Position numbers and translations under genes: made by a program. A stretch of 18,540 bases of DNA from positions 1-18,540 of the forward strand of contig CAZRKH010000143.1 of NCBI GenBank assembly GCA_964600785.1. The letters run 5' to 3'. This DNA comes from M30B53 sp964600785 (GTDB taxonomy: Bacteria > Planctomycetota > Planctomycetia > Pirellulales > UBA1268). The notes beneath the pieces were generated by a model. That model searched no databases and was not told where the DNA came from. It saw only the letters and a program-made list of their open reading frames with translations. Below, one piece after another: positions 1 to 8,502 of the stretch. Numbering within the stretch: position 1 is the stretch's first letter; each line of letters begins with the position of its first letter.

Positions 1-60
1 TGGCCCGGTGGGGGGGGGCGGGGGGGGGGGGTCGGGGGCCGCCCCCCCCCCGGGGCGGCG
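1..60. repeat. G/C homopolymer-rich edge sequence
   Basis: The first 60 bases consist almost entirely of G and C, with long G runs followed by a C run. The rest of the window is about two-thirds GC with normal coding texture, so this stretch is out of character. It lies inside the open frame of the leftmost gene but translates to proline and glycine runs that do not continue the ATP-grasp fold. A sequencing or assembly artefact at a contig edge is the simplest reading; a real G-rich spacer is possible. Confidence 0.5.
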
Positions 61-972
61 GAGCCGTTGATTCGCAGCGGCGTGCGTGTGCTGCGGCCCC
101 TCGAGGAAATCGACGACCATGGCGGTGGCGTGGGCCGCAACGGTCTCCTCGAGCCGACGCCAGCCCGGCACGCCGTTGCACTCCAGCACCACCAGCCGCC
201 CATCGGCCGCCGGCAGCAGATCGACCCCTGCCAGGGGCGTGCCGACGGCTGCCGCGGCCGCTCTCGCAAGATCGATCACTCCGGCGGGGGAGTCGAAGGG
301 CTCGAGCCGGCCGCCAAGTGAGGTGTTGGTCCGCCAGTCGTCGGAGCGGCGGCGGGCGGCGACGTGGCGATCGCCCGCCAGAAACACCCGCAGGTCCCAG
401 CCGACATGCGGGATGAACTCTTGAAGATAGAGGGGCGACCCGGCCGTCCTCGCGACGAGCAGCTGCTCGAGGGCCTCCGCCTCGTGGATTCTCACCAGAC
501 CCCGCCCGCGTGAGCCGAAGATCGGCTTCACGACCGCGTCCCGCCCGAGGCGATCCCAGGCCTCGCGGATCGCCCCGTCATCCTGGGCGACGAAAGTCTC
601 TGGCACGGCAAGCCCGCGCTCGGCGATCATCGCCAGGGAAAGATACTTGTCGATCGCGATCTCGAGGGCTCGGGGAGGGTTGACCACCGAAAGACCGGCC
701 TGCTCCATCCGGGCGAGCACGTTCATGCGGAAGATCACCTCCTCCAGTCCGCCGCCGGGAAGCTGCCTGAGGCCGGCCGCCGGCATGCCCCGTACCACCA
801 GCATGTCGAGCGGCACAATGGAGGCCGGCCCAAGATTCTCGCCGTGAGGCCCGACCGCGGCTCGCAGCGATTCCCAGCGAACGGTCACGGCTTGGTGGCC
901 GCGGGCGGCGGCTTCGGTGGCGATCCGTCGCACGTGCCAGCCGTCGGGACGCCCCAGGATTCCCAACTGCAT
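1..972 (-). CDS. ATP-grasp ligase of the RimK/MptN type (3' end at or beyond the window edge)
   Basis: ATP-grasp enzyme that probably adds an amino acid, most likely glutamate, to a carboxylate through an acyl-phosphate. Read from the ATG at 972, about 304 residues look genuine: DKY (109-111), the ATP-binding lysine in VVKP (147-150), a glycine-rich loop GSRGRG (153-158), QEFI (184-187), GWDLRVF (191-197), GVDLL (249-253) and the metal-binding LECNG (263-267). RimK and MptN proteins are about 290-310 residues, so the true C-terminus is probably near base 60; beyond it the frame enters homopolymer sequence and no stop is seen. It starts 18 bp after mch on the same strand, so it is probably co-transcribed. 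The context favours a role in tetrahydromethanopterin or methylofuran side-chain glutamylation over ribosomal protein S6 modification, but the substrate cannot be read from sequence. Confidence 0.85.
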   Translation of the reverse strand, partial: MQLGILGRPDGWHVRRIATEAAARGHQAVTVRWESLRAAVGPHGENLGPASIVPLDMLVVRGMPAAGLRQLPGGGLEEVIFRMNVLARMEQAGLSVVNPPRALEIAIDKYLSLAMIAERGLAVPETFVAQDDGAIREAWDRLGRDAVVKPIFGSRGRGLVRIHEAEALEQLLVARTAGSPLYLQEFIPHVGWDLRVFLAGDRHVAARRRSDDWRTNTSLGGRLEPFDSPAGVIDLARAAAAAVGTPLAGVDLLPAADGRLVVLECNGVPGWRRLEETVAAHATAMVVDFLEGPQHTHAAANQRLRRPGGGAAPDPPPPPPPTGP

Positions 973-990
973 GCGGTGCCTCCCCGGGCG

Positions 991-1950
991 TCAGCCGAGC
1001 CCGAACGAATCGAGCACGATCTCCCGTTCGATGCGGCCGAAGCGGTGTCGCCGGCCGGAATCGATGTTGTGGAATTCGACCACTGCCGGCGCGAAGACCG
1101 CAGGATCGATCTGGTAGAAGTCGCCGCCGGCCCGCCGGAAGAGTTCCGCAAACCGCAGCCCGTGGTCGGCCGACGCCGAACTGGTCACGCTGGCACCGAC
1201 CTGCCGCAGGCTCTCATCGTCACCGATCACGTCAAGCGCGACATGGCCGCCGTAGAGAATTGCGTCGTTGGTGCGGCCGATCGCCGCGAGGTCGTCCCCG
1301 GCGACCGGCGGCAGCGGCGCCCGTCCGCTGCCCCGGCGAATGCGTTGCAGGTCGAAACCCAGCGTCTCGAGCTTGTGGAGGGCCGTCTCGAGCGAGCGGG
1401 CGACGACCTGCAGCGTGCCGGCGGCCGATGCGGTCGCCGCTACCAGCAGGGTCAGCCGCGAGGCCGGCACCCCGGCTTCGTTGGCGAGCATCTCCACGAC
1501 CTCCACCGGGGGCAGACGGCCGGCCTCGAGGAGACCGACGGCCTCCGCCGGCCGCTCGCGGTGGCCGATCACGTCAAACAGCGGCTCGCGACCGATCGCC
1601 GCCCGGATCGGTCCGCTGGCCATCGCGAAGTAGCCCTTCTCGGAGACCTTCCAGCCGGCGTATTGGCTCGCCAGGCAGGCCGCCACCGGCGAGGCGGTCT
1701 CCACGGCCACCGTCGGCACTTCCCAGTCGTCGCCGGCCGGCACGAGAGCCACGCGACCAAGCCCGGCCATGGCGACCTCTGCCATCGCGATCCCCGCGGC
1801 GTTGCCTCCTGAGGACTTCACTCCGCAATCGACGACCCTCCCGCAGGAATCGTGGCAGGCGATGCCCAGTTCCGCCGCACGGGCGAGCATCGCGTCCACG
1901 AGAACCGCGGCCGAGGCGTTGAGGGACGGTGCGGGCGTGTCTGGCGGCAT
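991..1950 (-). CDS. mch: Methenyl-tetrahydromethanopterin cyclohydrolase
   Basis: Cytoplasmic enzyme interconverting N5,N10-methenyl-H4MPT and N5-formyl-H4MPT, a step of the H4MPT-linked C1 pathway. The 319-residue product has the family's usual length and signature blocks: SPVAACLASQYAGW (87-100), YFAMASGPIRA (107-117), LTLLVAATASAAG (167-179), QVVARSLETALHKL (181-194), APLPPVAGDDLAAIGRTNDA (211-230), ILYGG (231-235) and DFYQIDP (277-283). R185 and E188 sit with the spacing of the Arg/Glu pair implicated in catalysis in archaeal Mch. I chose the ATG at 1950 because archaeal Mch begins about ten residues before the NLNA-like block (here SLNASA, 9-14); the frame stays open to 2052 but the extra residues look non-family. 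No strong Shine-Dalgarno is visible. It is the first gene of a pair with the downstream ATP-grasp gene and is divergent from the DtxR-type regulator. Confidence 0.95.
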   Translation of the reverse strand: MPPDTPAPSLNASAAVLVDAMLARAAELGIACHDSCGRVVDCGVKSSGGNAAGIAMAEVAMAGLGRVALVPAGDDWEVPTVAVETASPVAACLASQYAGWKVSEKGYFAMASGPIRAAIGREPLFDVIGHRERPAEAVGLLEAGRLPPVEVVEMLANEAGVPASRLTLLVAATASAAGTLQVVARSLETALHKLETLGFDLQRIRRGSGRAPLPPVAGDDLAAIGRTNDAILYGGHVALDVIGDDESLRQVGASVTSSASADHGLRFAELFRRAGGDFYQIDPAVFAPAVVEFHNIDSGRRHRFGRIEREIVLDSFGLG

Positions 1951-2000
1951 GGTCGGGCCGTCGTGGGGAACACGGCAGCGGGTCGGGCGGGTAGGATCGT

Positions 2001-2021
2001 CCGCAGCCAGTGCGGCTGCGG
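2001..2021. promoter_or_regulatory. Perfect inverted repeat between mch and the DtxR-type gene
   Basis: CCGCAGCC (2001-2008) and GGCTGCGG (2014-2021) are perfect 8-bp arms around a 5-base spacer. The site lies in the 148-bp divergent intergenic region, just downstream of a -10-like TAGGAT (1992-1997) on the plus strand. Size and place fit an operator for the adjacent metal-type regulator, but DtxR/MntR operators are usually less GC-rich, and in DNA of this composition such a dyad can arise by chance. A leader hairpin in the regulator transcript is the alternative. Confidence 0.4.
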
Positions 2022-2098
2022 GCATCATGCAGCCGCTTGTGACCGCCCGCAACTGCCGCGGCTGCTGCTCGCACGCGGCGGAACTCGGAGATCTTCAC

Positions 2099-2764
2099 GT
2101 GGCGAGCCTGACCGTCGAAAACTACGTCAAGACGATCTATCTCATCACGCAGTCGCAGGACGGCCGTCCGGCGAACACCGGGCAGATCGCCGCGGTCCTG
2201 GAGGTCTCGCCCGGGACCGTCACGAGCATGCTCAAGACACTCGACGCCGCCCGCCTTGCCTCGCATCGGCCCTACGAGGGCGTCGTGCTCTCCCGCGCCG
2301 GAGAAGTGCTCGCGCTGCGGATCATCCGCCGCCATCGGCTCGTCGAGCTTTTCCTGATGCGGACCCTCGGGATGTCGTGGGACGAGGTGCACGACGAGGC
2401 CGAGCACATGGAGCATGCGGTGAGTGATCTCTTGATCGACCGGATCGACGACTACCTCGGCCATCCCGAGGTCGATCCACACGGCGACCCGATTCCCCGC
2501 GGTGATGGCCGGCTGCGGGCCGAGCCACCTTCGCTTCAGCTCGCCGAGTGTGCCGCAGGGGAGAGCTTCCGCCTGCTGCGGGTGCTCGATCAGTCGTCCG
2601 AGTTTCTTCGTTACCTCACTGATGCCGGCCTCGAACTCGGTGCGACCGGAACGGTCGAGACCGCCGCCGATGCCGCGGGCATGATGCGGGTTCGGGTCGA
2701 TCGCCGCCTGCTCTCACTGCCGCTGGAGGCGGCTGCCAGCCTCGTGGTCACGACCGGCTCGTAA
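2099..2764 (+). CDS. DtxR/MntR-family metal-dependent transcriptional regulator
   Basis: Probable manganese- or iron-responsive repressor of 221 residues. An N-terminal winged helix (about 1-65: TVENYVKTIY, then the recognition region SPGTVTSMLKTLD) is followed by the metal-binding and dimerisation domain (about 66-125, with RRHRLVELF and AEHMEH) and a C-terminal FeoA/SH3-like domain (about 145-219). Aligned by eye with Bacillus MntR, H79, E102, E105 and H106 match the metal ligands H77, E99, E102 and H103. The residue matching MntR D8 (DtxR M10) is N8, and K11 replaces MntR E11, so metal specificity is unclear. The GTG at 2099 is chosen because CGGAG lies 8 bases upstream and the protein then begins as the family does; the frame stays open to 1769. 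Its 3' end overlaps the convergent PTPS-like gene by 17 bp. Confidence 0.9.
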   Translation: MASLTVENYVKTIYLITQSQDGRPANTGQIAAVLEVSPGTVTSMLKTLDAARLASHRPYEGVVLSRAGEVLALRIIRRHRLVELFLMRTLGMSWDEVHDEAEHMEHAVSDLLIDRIDDYLGHPEVDPHGDPIPRGDGRLRAEPPSLQLAECAAGESFRLLRVLDQSSEFLRYLTDAGLELGATGTVETAADAAGMMRVRVDRRLLSLPLEAAASLVVTTGS

Positions 2765-3308
2765 GGGAGGGCGATGGGCCCTGCTCCCATTCGGCCGACT
2801 GACCGAGGCATTCGTCGACTTCGACCCGAATCGCCTCTGGCGGCGGCAGGCCGGCCGCGGCGAGCCTGGCGAGCAGTTCGCGGCCGATCCATCCGGCGAG
2901 CAGTTCCGCGGTCGTATTGACCATCGGCAGCAGCACGCACTCCTCGGCCGGGAAGACCCAGCGGCGGTTCTCGAAGACGAGCGTAACTTCCTCGCCGCCG
3001 CCCGGCCCCGGCCCGCGGTGCACTGCGAGCCTCGGATTGTCCGTCGGCAACAGCATGCGGTGGTCGAGCGTGGCCACAATCTCGTCGAGCAGTTCCCGCA
3101 GCTTGAGAAAGTCATACACCATCCCGTGGGGATCAACCGCGGCTTCGATCTCCGCGGCCACGGTCCAGTTGTGGCCGTGCACCGGCTCGCAGAAGCTTTC
3201 GGAGAGCGTGATGAAGTGGCCGGCGGAAAAGACATGCGAGGCCTTGCGAAGTCGGATCTTGTGGCGTCCGCCCGGCGTCGTTTCGGTCGAAGGGATTGGG
3301 TCGGTCAT
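2748..3308 (-). CDS. 6-pyruvoyl-tetrahydropterin synthase / QueD-family protein
   Basis: Zinc-dependent pterin enzyme of the PTPS/QueD/PTPS-III superfamily, 186 residues. The likely zinc ligands are H31 (FSAGHF), H44 and H46 (HGHNW). The catalytic Cys is C40 (CxxxHGH), the Asp-His pair is LDHRML (81-86), and the substrate-anchoring Glu is near E166 (VDECLGQSAEW). NTTAELLA (131-138) matches the family's NPTAENLA block. Relative to typical members (about 120-145 residues) there is an extra segment of roughly 30 residues at 88-128. Beside mch and a CitG-like gene, a role in the pterin part of H4MPT synthesis is plausible. Queuosine (QueD) or folate side-chain synthesis (PTPS-III) are alternatives; no queC, queE or fol genes are nearby. 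Same strand as the CitG-like gene 98 bp upstream. Confidence 0.88.
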   Translation of the reverse strand: MTDPIPSTETTPGGRHKIRLRKASHVFSAGHFITLSESFCEPVHGHNWTVAAEIEAAVDPHGMVYDFLKLRELLDEIVATLDHRMLLPTDNPRLAVHRGPGPGGGEEVTLVFENRRWVFPAEECVLLPMVNTTAELLAGWIGRELLARLAAAGLPPPEAIRVEVDECLGQSAEWEQGPSPSLTSRS

Positions 3309-3406
3309 GATTCGGCTCCGGGAATGACTTCGGCCACGACAGCGGCGGGTCCGTTGTTTCCGGAGTATCGCCGTGGTGCGGCCGGGCCGCGAGGGGGTCG
3401 AGCGAG

Positions 3407-4339
3407 TCAGGTGATTCGCCAGCCTTCGCGGAGGAGCACGAAGAGCCCCGCGGCGACGAGATCAGCGGTCGTGCCCGGGTTCAGCGGCCGCGGCCGGCCG
3501 GCAACCTCCCCTCCGGCATGCAGTCGCCGGGCGAAGGCGGCAATTGCCCGATCCCGCGCCGAGTCGTCGGTGGAAAGAATGTCGGCCGCCTCGCGGGAGA
3601 CCTCCACGGCCGCCTCGAGGCCGTGACGTCGGGCGATGAGGCTGTCGGGCTCCGCCGCGAGCCGGCGGAGAAAGGCCTGCACGATACCGCGGCCGGCGGG
3701 CCGCCGGTCGCCGAGTTCTTCGCGGAGGATTGCCACCATCCCCCGCGAGCGGGTGCCGGGGCCGGCGGAGAGAAACGCCGCGTAGCGGTCGCTCCAGAGT
3801 TCCGCGATCGCGTCGCGGGAGCGGGCCGCGGCCATCGCCTCGAGGATGTCCTCCGGCGGCGGGCCGGCGAGGTCGTGCTGCGGGCTCTCGCCAAGGCCGC
3901 CGGGGCGGGCGATGGCAAAGGCCTTCCAGATGAGTGCCGCGTCGCGGGCGTCGAGGGACTCGAGCACCGCGGCCACGCCCCCAGGACTCGGCGGTGCGGC
4001 CACCGCGGCCAACGGGGCGATTGCGAGCACGATCCCGAGGTTGGCGTTGGAACGGGTGACCCGCCTCGAGGCCGAGACCGCCTCGAGAATGGTTTCGCCC
4101 AGTGGCCGTGTCGCGGCTGCCTCCATCGCCGGCCGAATCGCCACCGCTGCGGCGAGAAGGTCCTCGAACCGAAGATCGCTGAATGAAGCCTGCGGATGGA
4201 CGTTGCCCGGCTTGGCCGCCGAGGCTTCCAGGATCGAAGCGGCGGCAGCGGCCCAGCCCCTGCCTGCCGCCGCAGGAATCGCCGAGAGTGCCGCTCTAGC
4301 CGCGGGCAGATCGCGAATGTTCAATTCCTGTGTTGCCAT
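3407..4339 (-). CDS. CitG-like triphosphoribosyl-dephospho-CoA synthase family protein
   Basis: Member of the ATP:dephospho-CoA triphosphoribosyl transferase (CitG/MdcB) superfamily, 310 residues. Visible signatures are KPGNVHP (43-49), FSDLRFEDLLAAA (53-65), TRSNANLGIVLAIAPL (95-110) and the C-terminal LNPGTTADLVAAGLFVLL (286-303). True CitG makes the citrate lyase prosthetic-group precursor, but no citrate or malonate lyase genes are present. CitG-like proteins occur in H4MPT gene clusters of methylotrophs and archaea, so an ATP-dependent step of H4MPT or methylofuran synthesis is the better guess; the exact reaction is not known to me. The ATG at 4339 is chosen because the conserved part begins shortly after it; the frame is open to 4966 but that extension is antisense to ppk. 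It is divergent from ppk and upstream of the PTPS-like gene. Confidence 0.88.
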   Translation of the reverse strand: MATQELNIRDLPAARAALSAIPAAAGRGWAAAAASILEASAAKPGNVHPQASFSDLRFEDLLAAAVAIRPAMEAAATRPLGETILEAVSASRRVTRSNANLGIVLAIAPLAAVAAPPSPGGVAAVLESLDARDAALIWKAFAIARPGGLGESPQHDLAGPPPEDILEAMAAARSRDAIAELWSDRYAAFLSAGPGTRSRGMVAILREELGDRRPAGRGIVQAFLRRLAAEPDSLIARRHGLEAAVEVSREAADILSTDDSARDRAIAAFARRLHAGGEVAGRPRPLNPGTTADLVAAGLFVLLREGWRIT

Positions 4340-4408
4340 CGGCGGCTGTCTCGTGTGGCGGTGTCGAGTGATTACACTACGGCCGTCGCAGATTCGGAAC
4401 AGTTTTCC

Positions 4409-4423
4409 GCGGGAATTTCCCGC
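4409..4423. promoter_or_regulatory. 15-bp palindrome in the CitG-like/ppk divergent region
   Basis: GCGGGAA and TTCCCGC form perfect 7-bp arms around a single T. It lies about 75 bases upstream of the ppk start and 70 upstream of the CitG-like start, inside the 159-bp divergent spacer. It could be an operator shared by the two genes. No recognised regulator motif was matched. Confidence 0.35.
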
Positions 4424-4498
4424 CGCTGCGTTCGGCCGCGACACCCCGCCGGCGAACCGCTTCGTCCGGCAGACCGCCAGAGCGAGGAGCGATTTCGG

Positions 4499-6667
<2,169 letters not shown>

Positions 6668-6729
6668 GGTTTTCCTGTCGGCGGCCCGCCGTGGTCCGCG
6701 GGAAAGAGCGGCCCGCGTTCTCCGTCGAG

Positions 6730-6764
6730 GTCGCGACGGGTAGGATGCTTCCGGCGGTCGCGAC
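6730..6764 (+). promoter_or_regulatory. Possible promoter region of dnaJ flanked by two GTCGCGAC palindromes
   Basis: The self-palindromic octamer GTCGCGAC occurs at 6730-6737 and 6757-6764, 27 bp apart. Between them lies CGGGTAGGAT (6737-6746), the same decamer seen upstream of the DtxR-type gene (1988-1997); its TAGGAT resembles a -10 element. No convincing -35 hexamer is seen. Location 49-83 bases upstream of the dnaJ start would suit a promoter with flanking regulator sites. Confidence 0.3.
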
Positions 6765-6812
6765 ACCCGCAGCCGCATGTCGTTGCTCGGCCACGGAGAG
6801 ACAGCAGGCTCG

Positions 6813-7742
6813 ATGTCGGAGGACTACTACGAAATCCTCGGGGTGCCGCGGACGGCGTCGGCCGAGGATATCCGCAAGGCCTATCGTGAACTCGCCCGCA
6901 AGTACCACCCGGATCTGCATCCGGATGACGATGCGGCCAAAGAGAAGTTCAAGAAGGTCCAGACGGCGTTCGACACGCTCGACGACGCCTCCAAGCGGGA
7001 GATGTACGATCGCTACGGCAGTTCCTTCGAGGGCGTGAGCCCCGGCGGTGGGGCCTGGGGCGGCGGGCCCTTTCCAGGTGGCGGCCAGCCGTTCGGCGGC
7101 GGGGCCAGCGAGATCGACCTCGAGAGCCTCTTCGGCTCCGGCGGCTTCGGCGACCTCTTCGGGGCTGGCCGTCGCGGGCGGCGGACCCGCAGCTCCCGCA
7201 TGCCCGGTGAGGACATCGCAGCCGAACTGGCGATTCCCTTCACCCTGGCAATCGAGGGCGGATCGACCGACGTGCGGGTCGACCGCGACGGCAGGATCGA
7301 GACGATCACCGTGAAGATTCCGCAAGGCCTTCCCGACGGAGCGAGGATGCGGCTTCGCGGCCAGGGCGGCCCCGGCCGCGGTGGCGGACCCGCCGGCGAC
7401 CTCCTGCTCGAGGTGCGGGTCGAGCCACACCCGGTGTTCCGACGCAGCCGCGACACCCTCGAGTGCCGGCTGCCCGTGACGCTCGGCGAGGCGGTGCAGG
7501 GGGCGAAGGTCGACCTGCCGACCCCCTGGGGCACGATCACGCTGAAGATTCCGCCGATGACCTCCAGCGGCCGCAAATTGCGAGCCCAGGGCATGGGCGT
7601 GCGTCATGCCAACGGGGTCTCGGGTGACCTCATCGCCGAGGTGCAGATCGTGCTGCCGGAGTCGCTCGACGAGGCGACGGCCACGGCGATTCTGGAGGCG
7701 GTCTCGGGACAACCCGACCCGCGATCGACCCTGCGGTGGTAA
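6813..7742 (+). CDS. Type II DnaJ-family co-chaperone (CbpA/DnaJ2-like)
   Basis: J-domain co-chaperone that would stimulate the ATPase of a DnaK partner and hand over unfolded clients. The 309-residue product has a J domain at 1-70 with HPD at 32-34. A Gly/Phe-rich linker follows (about 73-118: SPGGG, PFPGG, FGGGAS, GFGDLFGAG). Two beta-sandwich substrate-binding domains (about 131-285) include IPFTLAIEGG, VKIPQGLPDGARMRLRGQG and the CTD2 signature DLPTPWGTITLKIPPMTSSG. The cysteine-rich zinc finger of type I DnaJ is absent, placing it with CbpA-like proteins. The start at 6813 gives MSEDYYEILG, the usual J-domain opening; an upstream in-frame ATG at 6777 would add 12 unrelated residues. No dnaK or grpE is adjacent. 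It lies 30 bp upstream of rnpA. Confidence 0.93.
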   Translation: MSEDYYEILGVPRTASAEDIRKAYRELARKYHPDLHPDDDAAKEKFKKVQTAFDTLDDASKREMYDRYGSSFEGVSPGGGAWGGGPFPGGGQPFGGGASEIDLESLFGSGGFGDLFGAGRRGRRTRSSRMPGEDIAAELAIPFTLAIEGGSTDVRVDRDGRIETITVKIPQGLPDGARMRLRGQGGPGRGGGPAGDLLLEVRVEPHPVFRRSRDTLECRLPVTLGEAVQGAKVDLPTPWGTITLKIPPMTSSGRKLRAQGMGVRHANGVSGDLIAEVQIVLPESLDEATATAILEAVSGQPDPRSTLRW

Positions 7743-7772
7743 GACCGCCGCCACGAACCGCGTGGGGTGGCG

Positions 7773-8180
7773 ATGGCGCGTGCGTTGCGATTTCCTGCCG
7801 CCATGCGGCTATCGGGCAGTCGTGAATTCGGCCGGGTGTTCGCCCATCGGATGACCGCGTCAAACGGGCAGATCGTGGTCCATGCCCGCCCGCGGGATCC
7901 CGCCCTGGCGGTTCGCCCATCGCTGCCGCCGATCCGCCTGGGGCTCTCGGTTTCCCGGCGGGTGGGCCCGGCGGTGGTCCGCAACCGCTGGAAGCGACGG
8001 ATCCGCGAGGCGTTTCGGCTCGGGCAGTGGCGGATTCCCCATGGCCATGACTACGTGGTCGTCGTGCGTGGCCGCGAGCCGCCGGCCGCGGCGGAGATGG
8101 CCGTGATGCTCGAATCGCTCTGCGGGCAGGTGGTCGCCCGCCGGGGCTATGCGGCAGGCCGCGAGGGGCGGGCACGATGA
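7773..8180 (+). CDS. rnpA: Ribonuclease P protein component
   Basis: Basic protein subunit of RNase P, which matures tRNA 5' ends. The 135-residue product shows MRLSGSREFGRVFA (11-24), then LGLSVSRRVGPAVVRNRWKR (57-76), which carries the RNR motif, and REAFRL (79-83). The ATG at 7773 is preceded by GTGGGGTGG, which may serve as ribosome binding site; an in-frame GTG at 7767 would add two residues and cannot be excluded. The stop overlaps the yidD start by 4 bp (ATGA), indicating translational coupling. Unlike the common rpmH-rnpA order, dnaJ precedes it and no rpmH is recognisable nearby. The RNase P RNA gene is not in the window. Confidence 0.94.
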   Translation: MARALRFPAAMRLSGSREFGRVFAHRMTASNGQIVVHARPRDPALAVRPSLPPIRLGLSVSRRVGPAVVRNRWKRRIREAFRLGQWRIPHGHDYVVVVRGREPPAAAEMAVMLESLCGQVVARRGYAAGREGRAR

Positions 8181-8446
8181 ACGGCGAGCATCGCAGCGAT
8201 CAGCAGGGGTCCCGTCCGGCCGGGGTGATCGACCGAGCCATCTCGGGGCTGCTCGTGGCGATGGTCCGCGGCTACCAATGGACCCTCAGCCCGCTGCTCG
8301 GCGGCCACTGCCGTTTTCGCCCGACATGCAGCGAATACTTCATCGGCGCGGTACGACGCCACGGGGCCCTGCGGGGCACGCTGCGGGGATGCCGGCGGAT
8401 TCTCCGCTGTCACCCACTCTCCCGCGGCGGCTGGGATCCCCCTTGA
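8177..8446 (+). CDS. yidD: Membrane protein insertion efficiency factor YidD
   Basis: Small membrane-associated protein thought to help YidC/Sec insertion of inner-membrane proteins. The 89 residues contain the family core: GYQWTLSPLLGGHCRFRPTC (32-51), SEYFIGAVRRHG (52-63) and GCRRILRCHPLSRGGWDP (71-88). The conserved cysteines are C45, C51, C72 and C78. The first 20 residues are polar and the amphipathic segment begins at DRAISGLLVAMVRG. It is coupled to rnpA by a 4-bp overlap, the usual neighbour. yidC, often next in the cluster, is absent; instead the opposite-strand NUDIX gene ends 56 bp downstream. Confidence 0.95.
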   Translation: MNGEHRSDQQGSRPAGVIDRAISGLLVAMVRGYQWTLSPLLGGHCRFRPTCSEYFIGAVRRHGALRGTLRGCRRILRCHPLSRGGWDPP

Positions 8447-8477
8447 GTGTCTCCTGAGTGTCTCTCGAGTGTCTCTG
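8445..8477. repeat. Three 11-bp tandem repeats at the end of yidD
   Basis: GAGTGTCTCCT, GAGTGTCTCTC and GAGTGTCTCTG follow one another with period 11. The array begins within the yidD stop codon (TGA, 8444-8446) and fills most of the 56-bp gap to the convergent NUDIX gene. It could be a replication-slippage product or a small binding array; it is not a terminator, since there is no hairpin with a T-run. Confidence 0.7.
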
Positions 8478-8502
8478 CAGAAAGCTTCCGCCTCGCCATC
8501 TG

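Noticed and set aside
844..1812. 322-codon open frame on the plus strand
   Set aside because: It lies antisense to mch, whose family match is unambiguous; its translation is arginine/histidine/glycine-rich, as expected of a shadow frame in high-GC DNA.
3407..4339. CitG-like gene as part of a citrate or malonate lyase system
   Set aside because: No citC, citDEF, citX or mdc genes are in the window; the pterin/C1 neighbours give a better context.
7743..7772. rpmH (ribosomal protein L34) between dnaJ and rnpA
   Set aside because: Only 30 bases separate the two genes, too short for the roughly 45-codon L34, and no L34-like peptide was seen.
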